Shown: positions 25,170 to 34,739 of the stretch, piece after piece
Position numbering within the stretch: position 1 is the first letter of the stretch
Layout: every line of letters begins with the position of its first letter
Source of the DNA: UWMA-0277 sp965183885
GTDB taxonomy: Bacteria > Bacteroidota > Bacteroidia > Flavobacteriales > BACL11
Direction: 5' to 3'
Length of the DNA: 64,000 nucleotides
Assembly (NCBI GenBank): GCA_965183885.1
Contig: OZ238992.1
Location: forward strand, 930,001-994,000
The notes under the pieces: model-generated
The model's database searches: none
What the model was told of the DNA's origin: nothing
Seen by the model: the letters and a program-made list of their open reading frames with translations, nothing else
Program-made: the position numbers and the translations under genes

Positions 25170-25207
25170 TTCATTTGTATTTTACTACGCAATAATATAA
25201 AAAGTAA

Positions 25208-26995
25208 TTACACTTTCAAAACCTTGTTAGCCTTACTCTTTCCAATTAGCTTTATTAGTTCTTCTTTTTTTGCTGCCATTACTTGCTTTACAGAACCAAA
25301 GTGAGTGATGAGTAGCTCAACAGTTTTCGGTCCTATACCTTCAATATTATCTAATGATGTACCTAGACTATCTTTTCCTCTTTGCTTACGGTGGTGGGTA
25401 ATTCCAAAGCGGTGGGCTTCATCTCTAAGTTGCTGTATTATTTTTAAGCTTTCGGAACGTTTGTCTAAGTAAAGTGGTACGCTATCCCCAGGGAAATAAA
25501 TTTCTTCCAAGCGTTTGGCAATACCAATAATGGCTATTTTTCCTCTTAAATTTAGCTTGTCTAAACTTTTTACTGCTGAGCTTAATTGTCCTTTTCCACC
25601 ATCAATAACAATAAGTTCAGGTAAGCTTGCTCCTTCATCAAGGAGGCGTTTATACCTTCTGTAAACAACCTCTTCCATAGAGGCAAAATCATCAGGACCA
25701 ACTACAGTTTTAATATTAAAATGGCGGTAGTCCTTTTTGCTTGGCTTGGCATTTTTAAATACCACACAAGCAGCTACAGGGTTTGTTCCTTGTATATTGG
25801 AGTTATCAAAACATTCGATATGCCTTGGGCGATTAATTAGGCGCAAATCTTTTTGTAATTGTTCTAGTATACGCTTATTATCTTGTCGCTCAATATTATT
25901 TATTTTTCGCTTTTGAGCTTCCAACATCATGTACTTGGCGTTTCGTAAACTAAGGTCAATAAGTTTCTTTTTATCTCCAATTTTAGGAAGAATAATACTT
26001 AGGTTTTCCCATACATTTTCTAAAGAATGAGAACAATAGATATCTTTAGAGGTACTATTGAAGCGTTGTCGGAGTTCAACAATTGCAATTTGTAGCAGTT
26101 CTTCTTCTGTTTCGTTCAGTTGTTTTTTTAGTTCTAAAGTATGTGCTTGAATAATAGCCCCAGAGTTAATTTTCAGATAATTTATATAGGCAGTTGTTTC
26201 ATCTGATATAATAGTAAATACATCAACATCATTAATTTTAGGGTTAACAATAGTTGATTTTGCTTGGTAGTTGTTTAGTAACTCAATTTTCTCTTTTATG
26301 GATTGTGCTTTTTCAAACTCCATAGTTTTAGAAAAATCATACATGGCGTCAGTTAGGTGCGTAATAACAGACTTTATATCTCCTTTTATTATTTGTTTAA
26401 TATGTTGTATCCCAACTTCATAATTAGCTTTGGGTTGCTCATTAATACAAGGGCCTAAACAATTTCCCATATGGTATTCTAAACAGACTTTAAATTTTCC
26501 TGTTTGGATATTTTGTGCACTCAAATTTAGATTACAATTCCGTAAAGGATACAGTTGATGAAAGAAGTCCAAGAGTGTTTTTACTAGGCGTACAGAGGTG
26601 TAGGGTCCGTAATATTCCGATCCATCTTTTATAACATTTCTAGTTTGGAAAATTCGTGGAAAGGGTTCATTCTTTATACAAATCCAAGGATAGGTTTTCC
26701 CATCTTTTAGCGCAACATTATATTTAGGTTGATGTTTTTTTATAAGGTTGTTTTCCAAAAGCAATGCATCCATTTCACTAGGGACAACAACATACTGTAT
26801 GTCGGTTATTTTACTTACTAAAACTCTAGTCTTTCCATGTTCTTGCTTTTTATTAAAATAGGAGGAGACTCTTTTTTTTAGGTTTTTAGCTTTACCAACA
26901 TAAAGTAATTTTTCATGCTTATCATAATAGCGGTATACCCCAGCTTTTTGTGGAATATTCTTAAGAAGACTTTGTATGTATTCTGTTGCTGGCAT
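25208..26995 (-). CDS. uvrC: Excinuclease ABC subunit C
   Basis: The dual-incision nuclease of nucleotide excision repair; 595 residues. The N-terminal GIY-YIG domain reads AGVYRYYDKHEKLLYVGKAKNLKKR. A cysteine group around C-x(6)-C-x(3)-C (KVCLEYHMGNCLGPC) and a UVR segment (EKAQSIKEKIELL) follow. The RNase H-like C-terminal nuclease begins ECFDNSNIQGT with the catalytic Asp, with later GGKGQLSSA. A terminal HhH pair (DNIEGIGPKTVELL) is present. Its start codon overlaps the stop of the upstream secreted-protein gene by one base. Confidence 0.97.
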   Translation of the reverse strand: MPATEYIQSLLKNIPQKAGVYRYYDKHEKLLYVGKAKNLKKRVSSYFNKKQEHGKTRVLVSKITDIQYVVVPSEMDALLLENNLIKKHQPKYNVALKDGKTYPWICIKNEPFPRIFQTRNVIKDGSEYYGPYTSVRLVKTLLDFFHQLYPLRNCNLNLSAQNIQTGKFKVCLEYHMGNCLGPCINEQPKANYEVGIQHIKQIIKGDIKSVITHLTDAMYDFSKTMEFEKAQSIKEKIELLNNYQAKSTIVNPKINDVDVFTIISDETTAYINYLKINSGAIIQAHTLELKKQLNETEEELLQIAIVELRQRFNSTSKDIYCSHSLENVWENLSIILPKIGDKKKLIDLSLRNAKYMMLEAQKRKINNIERQDNKRILEQLQKDLRLINRPRHIECFDNSNIQGTNPVAACVVFKNAKPSKKDYRHFNIKTVVGPDDFASMEEVVYRRYKRLLDEGASLPELIVIDGGKGQLSSAVKSLDKLNLRGKIAIIGIAKRLEEIYFPGDSVPLYLDKRSESLKIIQQLRDEAHRFGITHHRKQRGKDSLGTSLDNIEGIGPKTVELLITHFGSVKQVMAAKKEELIKLIGKSKANKVLKV

Positions 26996-29298
26996 TATAA
27001 CTGTAAAACAACAACTTTTTTATAAGATTCCACCCTTCCATCCTTTGAAAATACTTGCATAAAAACAATATACATTCCTGTATTTAGTTGTTGTCCTTCT
27101 TCTGAAGTTCCATCCCAATTTATACTTCCATTGTTTCCAATTAGTTGATTGTTTATTAAGGTATTTTTTAATCTTCCCTCAGCATCAAATATTTTTAATG
27201 TTGCTTTTAATCCAGATAAATTAAAGTTCCAGTTTATATTTAATACATCATGGTAGCCGTCATTATTTGGGGAAATTACTTTAGGGCTAAGGGTTAATTT
27301 TCCTATACTCTCATTAATATATTGTTGAGAGTTTTTATAAGTAGGTGTTCCGTAATTTACTGTTGAAGCTGCTGAGTGCCAATTGTCTTCTTTCTGGGTG
27401 ATATCATTAGTATTTAAACGCTCTAGAGCAACACCATCAACATCATTAAGAAGCGAAAAATGCATAGCCTCATTATAAGCAAAGGCATCAATTATTTGGT
27501 TTAAGGATTGATGTAAAATACAAATGTTTCCTTCTTCGTTAGCAAGTGTTGGTAAACTTTTAACTTCAATAAATGCATATGGATTCTTACAGTAGTACTG
27601 AGCCTTTACCTTTGCAGAGTCAGTAGTTAAAACCAAATAAGTTTGAGGTGCAAAAAGGTATTTTTCTGTTGTGATTTCTTTGATGTTTTCAGGGTTTAAA
27701 GCTCCTCCAAATTCAAAAAAGTTTCCTGTTCTTAATTTTGATAAATCAAAGAATGAAGTTGAGTTATTGTAAAGTTCAATATAATCAACACCATTATCTT
27801 TAGGGTTAAAAAGAAGTTCATTAATGATGATGTCATTTGCTAAAACGGTATCAGCAATACCAAAGTTTAATGAGTTAGAAGTACTATTTCCTGAACAGTC
27901 GTTTATCCCTTCTGCAAATACCTCATAAGTAGTATTCCTCAAAAAATTAAAATCAGTATTAAGTATTACAGCAGAGAAATAAGGGCTAAGAGCAGTACTG
28001 CTTATTACGTTACCTGTATTAAGGTTAAAATTTTCTGGATTAGTAAGCAGTGTACTGTCTACCTTTTTATTAAAATAAACAATAAATTTATTACTGTCTA
28101 AAGGATATGCTTTTGCTATGCGGAAAGGAGCTATATATACACTTTCTCCAATTACTGAATTTTGTTTTCCAGGTGTTCCTCCTATGCCTGAAATAGAAGC
28201 ACTCCAGTTATTATGTGTTTCACAAAATAGGTTTGGGTTTATCCTTTCTATTGACCAACCTCCTTCTTTTTTATTATTATCCTGATACCAGTTTTGAGTA
28301 TATGAGATGGCATCAATTGTTCTGTTACTCTTATTTTTAAGAATGATATTTCCGCTAGTATTGGTTAAGGCAATAGAAGAGAGTCCAATCTTAGCAATAG
28401 TATTAGGGAAGGAGTCAAGGGCACTTTCTTTTACTAAAAGAATAAAGCTGTCAGATTCAATAATAGCAGTAGGAAATAGTTTTACTGCACTACCTATTGT
28501 AATGGTCCAATCAGCTAGGTTAATTGCCGTATCGGTTCTGTTATAAAGCTCAATGTATTCTGTTTCAGGCAATCCAATTGATGGGCTTGGATCAATAAAA
28601 ATTTCGTTTATAATTACATCATTAGCATTTGTTTGTTGGGGAGTCGGTAAGACTAAGGAATCACCATTTACTGTAAAGTTATCAAACCAAAATTTATCTG
28701 CTCTGGTAACAGTGTATTTGCAATACACTCCAAAATAATTACTTGTAGTTATGCTGCTTTCAAAAGCTGCTCCTTGCAGCATATATTGATTTGAGGTATC
28801 AACAAATAATTCCCAATTCCCAATGTTATCTCTGGTAACTTTTATTTTCAAATCTGGGTTTGTAGCTGCAAGCCCATCTATCCCATCAATAATTTTAGTG
28901 CTAGTGCTTCCATGCTGCACAAATAAACTTATAGCGTCAATAGTTCCACTTTCACCTCCAATACGAACAAATACTCCGTTTAAGGAAGTGGTTAAATTAT
29001 TGTTATCAGCAGCTAAATATACTCTTGCATAGTTGGATGTAGAAGGGTTAAAATCTAACCGAATATTAAATTCCCAAATAGCATTTGATATTGCTTTACT
29101 CTCAGTAGTTAAATAAGAGGTGTTAGCAATAGTATCTTTTAGGTGTAGTTGTTTTAAGCTATCAATTTCAAAAGCAGAGGTATTACCTGTCCAGACAGGG
29201 TTGAGGTTAAAATCTCCATCTGAGAAATTATCAATAAATTGAGAAAAACCTAATGTAGCTTGGAATACAATAATAAAAGTAAAAAAGGACCTTTTCAT
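26995..29298 (-). CDS. Lamin-tail-domain protein with T9SS type B-like C-terminus
   Basis: A 767-residue secreted protein. The signal peptide is MKRSFFTFIIVFQATLGFSQ; an upstream in-frame start at 29412 would overlap asd and bury it. The N-terminal ~210 residues resemble a concanavalin-like beta-sandwich (DGDFNLNPVWTGNTSAFEID, FWFDNFTVNG). Two lamin-tail domains follow, opening IINEIFIDPSPS and IIINELLFNPKD. The C-terminus has an Ig/FlgD-like domain (ISPNNDGYHDVLNI, LNTGMYIVFMQVF) typical of gliding-associated sorting domains. Probably cell-surface, possibly carbohydrate- or DNA-binding. It shares a TAATG junction with uvrC. Confidence 0.82.
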   Translation of the reverse strand: MKRSFFTFIIVFQATLGFSQFIDNFSDGDFNLNPVWTGNTSAFEIDSLKQLHLKDTIANTSYLTTESKAISNAIWEFNIRLDFNPSTSNYARVYLAADNNNLTTSLNGVFVRIGGESGTIDAISLFVQHGSTSTKIIDGIDGLAATNPDLKIKVTRDNIGNWELFVDTSNQYMLQGAAFESSITTSNYFGVYCKYTVTRADKFWFDNFTVNGDSLVLPTPQQTNANDVIINEIFIDPSPSIGLPETEYIELYNRTDTAINLADWTITIGSAVKLFPTAIIESDSFILLVKESALDSFPNTIAKIGLSSIALTNTSGNIILKNKSNRTIDAISYTQNWYQDNNKKEGGWSIERINPNLFCETHNNWSASISGIGGTPGKQNSVIGESVYIAPFRIAKAYPLDSNKFIVYFNKKVDSTLLTNPENFNLNTGNVISSTALSPYFSAVILNTDFNFLRNTTYEVFAEGINDCSGNSTSNSLNFGIADTVLANDIIINELLFNPKDNGVDYIELYNNSTSFFDLSKLRTGNFFEFGGALNPENIKEITTEKYLFAPQTYLVLTTDSAKVKAQYYCKNPYAFIEVKSLPTLANEEGNICILHQSLNQIIDAFAYNEAMHFSLLNDVDGVALERLNTNDITQKEDNWHSAASTVNYGTPTYKNSQQYINESIGKLTLSPKVISPNNDGYHDVLNINWNFNLSGLKATLKIFDAEGRLKNTLINNQLIGNNGSINWDGTSEEGQQLNTGMYIVFMQVFSKDGRVESYKKVVVLQL

Positions 29299-29313
29299 AG
29301 TTTGTAAATATAG

Positions 29314-29321
29314 TACTTTTG
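29314..29321 (+). promoter_or_regulatory. TAnnTTTG -7 box for asd
   Basis: TACTTTTG, 20 bp before the asd start codon, in the 43-bp gap between the divergent lamin-tail gene and asd. Confidence 0.5.
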
Positions 29322-29341
29322 TAGTCTTAAAAATAGGAAAG

Positions 29342-30328
29342 ATGAGATTAGCAATTGTAGGAGCAACAGGTATGGTAGGGCAGGAAATGTTAAAAGTATT
29401 GGAAGAACGCAATTTTCCATTAACTGAATTAATTCCTGTAGCATCAGAAAAATCATGTGGAAATACAATTTTTTATAAGGAGAAACCTTATAAAATTATT
29501 AGCCTAAAACAATTGTTAAAATCAGCTCCAGATTTAGCTTTATTTTCTGCTGGAGGTTCAATATCTGGCGAGTGGGCTCCGCAGCTTGCAGCAATAGGTT
29601 GTAAGGTAATTGACAATTCTTCTTTTTGGAGAATGAATGCCTTAAACAAGTTAATAGTACCTGAAATAAATGGAGGTGAGTTAACAAAAGAAGATATGGT
29701 TATTGCAAATCCTAACTGCTCAACTATACAGTTGGTAATGGCTTTAGCGCCTCTGCATAAACAGTTTAATGTAAAGAGAGTTGTAGTATCTACTTATCAG
29801 TCAATTAGTGGAACAGGTGTAAAGGCTGTAAAACAATTAGAGAATGAGGAGCAAGGAATTAAAGGTGAGATGGCTTATCCTCACCCTATATACCAAAATG
29901 CCTTACCTCATTGTGATGTATTTGAAGATAATGGCTACACTAAAGAAGAGATGAAGCTTACAAATGAAACAAAAAAGATACTTGATGAGGCAATTGATGT
30001 AACTGCTACTGCTGTTCGTGTTCCTGTAGTTGGAGGACACTCTGAGAGTATAAATGTAACTTTTGAACATGACTTTGATTTAGACGAAGTACGCTTTGCT
30101 TTAAATAATATGCCAGGGGTTGAGGTGGTAGATAAAAATACTAATAATGAATATCCTATGCCGATAAATGCACATGGGAAAGATGCTGTTTTTATTGGTA
30201 GAATCAGGAGAGATTTTTCACAAGAAAATACATTAAATATGTGGGTGGTTGCTGATAATTTAAGAAAGGGTGCAGCTACTAATACGGTGCAGATTGCAGA
30301 GTACTTACTTGAAAATGACCTACTCTAG
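29342..30328 (+). CDS. asd: Aspartate-semialdehyde dehydrogenase
   Basis: Reduces aspartyl phosphate to aspartate semialdehyde for lysine/diaminopimelate, threonine and methionine synthesis. It is 328 residues. The NADP-binding start is LAIVGATGMVGQEML, the catalytic cysteine lies in ANPNCSTIQL, and the family segments YQSISGTGVKAV and RVPVVGGHSESI are present. The gene is + strand between two - strand blocks, and its last 4 bp overlap the end of lspA. Confidence 0.97.
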   Translation: MRLAIVGATGMVGQEMLKVLEERNFPLTELIPVASEKSCGNTIFYKEKPYKIISLKQLLKSAPDLALFSAGGSISGEWAPQLAAIGCKVIDNSSFWRMNALNKLIVPEINGGELTKEDMVIANPNCSTIQLVMALAPLHKQFNVKRVVVSTYQSISGTGVKAVKQLENEEQGIKGEMAYPHPIYQNALPHCDVFEDNGYTKEEMKLTNETKKILDEAIDVTATAVRVPVVGGHSESINVTFEHDFDLDEVRFALNNMPGVEVVDKNTNNEYPMPINAHGKDAVFIGRIRRDFSQENTLNMWVVADNLRKGAATNTVQIAEYLLENDLL

Positions 30329-30912
30329 TTAAATTGATTCTTATAAAATAAGAGAATCATAAATATCCCTACTGATATTCCTGCATCAGCAATATTAAAT
30401 ACTGGGCGGAAGAAAATAAAATGCTCACCACCCCAAATTGGAAACCATTCTGGGAAATGGCTATTTATTAAAGGAAAGTATAGCATATCAACTACCTTAC
30501 CATGTAAAAGTGGCGCATAACCTCCAGTTTCAGGGAAAAAACTAGCAACATTATTATAGCTTTCATTGAAAATTAGTCCGTAAAAAGAACTGTCAATAAT
30601 ATTCCCAATAGCACCTCCAATAATAAGCCCTAAAGCAATTAAAGCTCCTGATTTAATTTTGTTTTTTGTTAGGTTAAAAGCATATTTTATTCCAATACCT
30701 ACTACAATTATTCTAAATAAGGTAAGAATAGTTTTTCCTGTGTAGCCTCCAAATTCCATACCAAAGGCCATTCCATTATTTTCAGTAAAATGAATGATGA
30801 ACCAATCAAAAATTTTGATTTCTTCTCCTAGTACAAAATGAGTTTTAATCCAAAGTTTTAAAATCTGATCAGCTAATACAAGCAAGAAAGCGGTGAGAAA
30901 TACTTTTTTCAA
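30325..30912 (-). CDS. lspA: Lipoprotein signal peptidase
   Basis: The inner-membrane aspartyl protease that cleaves prolipoproteins at the lipobox; 195 residues with four membrane segments. Catalytic aspartates are seen in GKVVDMLYFP and FNIADAGISVG. The N-terminus LVLADQILKLWIK carries the conserved Asp-Gln, and the ENNGMAFGM motif is intact. The protein is longer than the E. coli enzyme because of an insert around residues 115-145, common in Bacteroidota. It ends the run ileS-traR-lspA, 9 bp after the preceding gene. It would process the lipoproteins encoded in this window. Confidence 0.96.
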   Translation of the reverse strand: MKKVFLTAFLLVLADQILKLWIKTHFVLGEEIKIFDWFIIHFTENNGMAFGMEFGGYTGKTILTLFRIIVVGIGIKYAFNLTKNKIKSGALIALGLIIGGAIGNIIDSSFYGLIFNESYNNVASFFPETGGYAPLLHGKVVDMLYFPLINSHFPEWFPIWGGEHFIFFRPVFNIADAGISVGIFMILLFYKNQFN

Positions 30913-30921
30913 GAGTGCTAC

Positions 30922-31296
30922 TTATTGGGCGTTTTTTGCTTCAATACTTAAAGTAGCATGAGGTACTAGCTTTAATCTTTCTTTTGCAATTAATTTCCCT
31001 GTAACTCTACAGATTCCATAAGTCTTGTTTTCAATACGAATTAATGCATTGTTCAAGCTTCTAATAAATTTAGCTTGACGTTCAGCAAGTTTAATATTTT
31101 CCTCTTTTGATAAAGTTGATGACCCCTCTTCAAACTGTTTAAAAGTTGGAGAAGTGTCTTCAGTTCCATTATCAGAATCATTAGCAGTTGCTGCTCTTAA
31201 AACTTGTAAGTCGTCCTGAGCACTTTCTATCTTGCTAATAATTAATTGTCTAAACTCTTCAAGTTCTTCTTGTGTGTATGTGGTCTTATCACTCAT
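30922..31296 (-). CDS. TraR/DksA family protein without a complete zinc finger
   Basis: A 124-residue DksA-related protein that in this family can bind RNA polymerase in the secondary channel. The N-terminal coiled coil spans about 8-90. The C-terminal finger region reads YGICRVTGKLIAKERL and VPHATLSI, but only one cysteine (Cys96) of the four zinc ligands remains. Its place between ileS and lspA is conserved in Flavobacteriia. Known zinc-free DksA paralogues exist elsewhere, so loss of the ligands need not mean loss of function. Confidence 0.88.
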   Translation of the reverse strand: MSDKTTYTQEELEEFRQLIISKIESAQDDLQVLRAATANDSDNGTEDTSPTFKQFEEGSSTLSKEENIKLAERQAKFIRSLNNALIRIENKTYGICRVTGKLIAKERLKLVPHATLSIEAKNAQ

Positions 31297-31304
31297 TATA
31301 AATA

Positions 31305-34300
31305 TTATTTTTTAATATTCACTTTTGCAGTAATTGAATCTATTAGCTCAATATTATCAAACCCAATATCAGTAGCTTTAGTAAATTCTAATTGTGTTGC
31401 TAAAGTTTCCTCACAAATATATGAGAAATTATTTTTAATGGCAGAGCTTAAGGAGTCATTTTTTTCAACTAAGATTTTAACGGTATCAGTAACTTCAAAG
31501 TTTTTATCTTTCCTTAAGTTTTGAATACGATTTATAAACTCTCTAGCTAATCCTTCTTCTTTTAAATTTTCAGAAATATTAATGTCTAAAGCAACAGTAA
31601 TTCCATCATTACTACTTACAATATAGCCTGGAATATCAGCTGAGCTGATAACAACATCAGATATGTCAATAGTAATATCATCATTGATATTATAAATCCC
31701 AGATGTTTCTATTTGCTTAATATCATTAGCGCTAAATTGTGCTACGGCAGCAGCAATTAACTTCATATCTTTACCAAACTTAGGTCCTAAAGTTTTAAAG
31801 TTAGGCTTTATTTGTTTGGTTAACACCTCAGAATCTTCTCCTAAATATTCAATAGACTTAACATTTATTTCGCTAAGAATGATGTTTTCTACTGCCTGAA
31901 TATTTGTTTTCATTTTTGAGTTAAGTACAGGAATCATTATCTTCTGTAAGGGTTGTCTTACTCTTAATCTTTCCTTTTTTCTTAATGATAAAGCTAATGA
32001 AGTAATGTTTTGTGCCAATTGCATTCTATGTTCTAAGTCAGCATCAATTTTTGTATTGTCTGATTTAGGGAAGTTAGCAAGATGTATTGACCTTGCAGTA
32101 TGTTTATTGCTAATATTATTTAAATCTTGAAATAATTGATCCATAAAGAATGGAGCTATAGGAGCAGCAAGTATAGCTACTTTCTCTAAACATTCATATA
32201 GCGTTTGATAAGCTGAGATTTTATCAGAATTATAAGCTCCTTTCCAGAATCGTCTTCTACTTAAACGAACGTGCCAGTTACTTAATTTATTAATTGTAAA
32301 ATCCTGTATTAATCGAGCTACTCTTGTAGGCTCATAGTCATCATAGTTTCCTTCAACCTTCTTTATAAGCGTATTTAATTCAGATAATATCCATCTGTCT
32401 ATTTCAGTCCTATTTTCAATAGCAACTTCTTCCTCATTATAAGTAAAGCCATCAATATTAGCATATAATGCAAAAAATGAATAGGTGTTGTAAAGTGTTC
32501 CAAAGAATTTTCTTTGCACTTCTTGGATTCCACTTTCATCAAATTTAAGGTTATCCCAAGGCTGTGCATTTGATATCATATACCATCTTGTAGCGTCAGC
32601 ACCATATTTATTAATGGTTTCAAAAGGATCAGTTGCATTACCTAATCTTTTGGACATCTTATTTCCATTCTTATCCAATACTAATCCGTTAGAAATAACA
32701 TTTTTATAAGCTACAGAGTCGAATAACATTGTAGAAATAGCGTGTAAAGTAAAGAACCACCCTCTTGTTTGATCTACTCCTTCAGCAATAAAATCGGCAG
32801 GATAGTTTTGTTCAAATAATTCTTTATTTTCAAATGGGTAGTGTAGTTGAGCGTAAGGCATTGAACCTGAATCAAACCAAACATCAATTAAGTCAAGCTC
32901 TCTTTTCATTGGTTTTCCGTCTTCCGATACCAATATAATATCATCTACATAAGGACGGTGTAAATCAAAAGTATTGTAGTTTTCTTCAGAGAAATTCCCT
33001 ACTTCAAATTTGGCTAAAGGGTTATCTTTCATTACTCCAGCGGCTACTGATTTTTCTATTTCAGCTTTTAATTCTTCAGCTGAGCTAATGCAAATTTCTG
33101 TTGCACCATCTTCAGTTCTCCATATAGGAATTGGAATTCCCCAGAATCGAGATCGAGATAAATTCCAATCAACTAAATTCTCAAGCCAATTTCCAAAACG
33201 ACCCTCACCAGTTGATTTTGGTTTCCAATTAATAGTATCGTTAAGCTCCATCATTCTTGCTTTATAGTCTGTAGTTTTTACAAACCAACTGTCTAATGGA
33301 TAATAAAGAATAGGTTTGTCGGTACGCCAACAGTGTGGATAAGAGTGTTCGTATTTTTCAGCTTTAAAGCACAGCCCCTCTTCTTTTAGTTTTATTACAA
33401 TTTGAACATCAACAGGAAGCTTAGGTTTTTCTTCACCCTCAGTATAATATTCATCTTTTACATACATTCCTGCAAAGTCTGTTACAGCATCAATAAACTT
33501 ACCTTGCTTATTTACTAAAGTAAGACTTCCTATGCCATTTTGTTTTGCTACTCTATTATCATCAGCTCCAAAACTTGGTGCAAGGTGAACTATTCCTGTA
33601 CCGTCCTCAGTAGTTACAAAATCTCCTAGAATAATTCTAAAAGCATCGCCATCGGTTGGCTGCGCGTAAGCTAATAATTGCTGGTAAGAAATTCCTTCAA
33701 GCTCAGCTCCTTTAAGTTCAGAGATGACTTTAAATGGAAGATTTTTATTTCCAATTACGTAGTCTTCAAAAGTTAATTTGCTATTTTCAGGCTTAAAATA
33801 TTTACTAGCTAAGTCTTTAGCAACAATAACTGAGATTGCTTTTCCAGTGTATTGGTTTAGTGTTTCAACTAATAAATAATCAATTTTCTTTCCTACTGCT
33901 AAAGCAGTGTTAGATGGTAATGTCCAAGGAGTTGTAGTCCAAGCAATACAAAATATTTCATTTGTAGTTTTCTTAAAAAGGAAATCACTTTTTTCATCTT
34001 TTACAAGTTTGAATTGAGCAATAGCAGAGGTATCTTTTACATCACGATAACACCCTGGTTGATTTAACTCATGAGTACTTAATCCTGTTCCTGCTTTTGG
34101 AGAGAACGGTTGTATGGTATGCCCTTTATATAGTAAACCTTTTTTATGCATTTGCCCAAGTAGCCACCAGACACTTTCAATATATTTATTGTCATAAGTC
34201 ACATAAGGGTCGTTCATGTCTACCCAGTAACCCATTTCTTCAGTAATTGCTTCCCAACTCCCTTTATACTTCATTACATTGGTACGGCAAGCTTTATTAT

Positions 34301-34649
34301 AATCTTCAATAGAGATTGTTTTCCCTATATCTTCTTTAGTAATCCCTAGTTCTTTTTCTACACCAAGTTCAACAGGTAACCCGTGAGTGTCCCACCCTGC
34401 TTTTCGGTTTACTTGAAAGCCCTGTAAGGTTTTATATCGGCAAAATAAATCTTTTATTGTACGTGCAATTACATGGTGTATCCCAGGCATTCCATTTGCT
34501 GAAGGTGGTCCTTCATAAAAGGTAAATGTTGGTTTTCCTTTTCTGCTTTCAATACTTTTATTAAAAGTATCATTATTATTCCAGTTTTCTAAAACTTCTT
34601 TATGGGTTTTAGATAGACTTAATTGTTTGTATTCCTTGAACTTGCTCAT
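31305..34649 (-). CDS. ileS: Isoleucine-tRNA ligase
   Basis: Charges tRNA-Ile and edits valine; 1114 residues, the long form common in Bacteroidota. The HIGH-type motif is GMPGIHHVIART, the KMSKS motif appears as NKMSKRLGN (around residue 680), and the CP1 editing domain lies at about 200-400 (TTPWTLPSNTALAVG). The anticodon-binding region follows RWILSEL, and a long C-terminal extension with no obvious zinc cysteines completes it. It heads a - strand operon with the TraR-like gene and lspA. Confidence 0.97.
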   Translation of the reverse strand: MSKFKEYKQLSLSKTHKEVLENWNNNDTFNKSIESRKGKPTFTFYEGPPSANGMPGIHHVIARTIKDLFCRYKTLQGFQVNRKAGWDTHGLPVELGVEKELGITKEDIGKTISIEDYNKACRTNVMKYKGSWEAITEEMGYWVDMNDPYVTYDNKYIESVWWLLGQMHKKGLLYKGHTIQPFSPKAGTGLSTHELNQPGCYRDVKDTSAIAQFKLVKDEKSDFLFKKTTNEIFCIAWTTTPWTLPSNTALAVGKKIDYLLVETLNQYTGKAISVIVAKDLASKYFKPENSKLTFEDYVIGNKNLPFKVISELKGAELEGISYQQLLAYAQPTDGDAFRIILGDFVTTEDGTGIVHLAPSFGADDNRVAKQNGIGSLTLVNKQGKFIDAVTDFAGMYVKDEYYTEGEEKPKLPVDVQIVIKLKEEGLCFKAEKYEHSYPHCWRTDKPILYYPLDSWFVKTTDYKARMMELNDTINWKPKSTGEGRFGNWLENLVDWNLSRSRFWGIPIPIWRTEDGATEICISSAEELKAEIEKSVAAGVMKDNPLAKFEVGNFSEENYNTFDLHRPYVDDIILVSEDGKPMKRELDLIDVWFDSGSMPYAQLHYPFENKELFEQNYPADFIAEGVDQTRGWFFTLHAISTMLFDSVAYKNVISNGLVLDKNGNKMSKRLGNATDPFETINKYGADATRWYMISNAQPWDNLKFDESGIQEVQRKFFGTLYNTYSFFALYANIDGFTYNEEEVAIENRTEIDRWILSELNTLIKKVEGNYDDYEPTRVARLIQDFTINKLSNWHVRLSRRRFWKGAYNSDKISAYQTLYECLEKVAILAAPIAPFFMDQLFQDLNNISNKHTARSIHLANFPKSDNTKIDADLEHRMQLAQNITSLALSLRKKERLRVRQPLQKIMIPVLNSKMKTNIQAVENIILSEINVKSIEYLGEDSEVLTKQIKPNFKTLGPKFGKDMKLIAAAVAQFSANDIKQIETSGIYNINDDITIDISDVVISSADIPGYIVSSNDGITVALDINISENLKEEGLAREFINRIQNLRKDKNFEVTDTVKILVEKNDSLSSAIKNNFSYICEETLATQLEFTKATDIGFDNIELIDSITAKVNIKK

Positions 34650-34673
34650 TTCTTATGCTAAATATAATGCGTG

Positions 34674-34681
34674 CAAATATA
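34674..34681 (-). promoter_or_regulatory. TAnnTTTG -7 box for the ileS operon
   Basis: TATATTTG on the - strand, 24 bp upstream of the ileS start codon. Confidence 0.55.
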
Positions 34682-34739
34682 GTTTTTGCATTTTAGATAG
34701 GCAATGCTAACTTGCCTTAAAAAAAGAGTCTGTTTTCGT

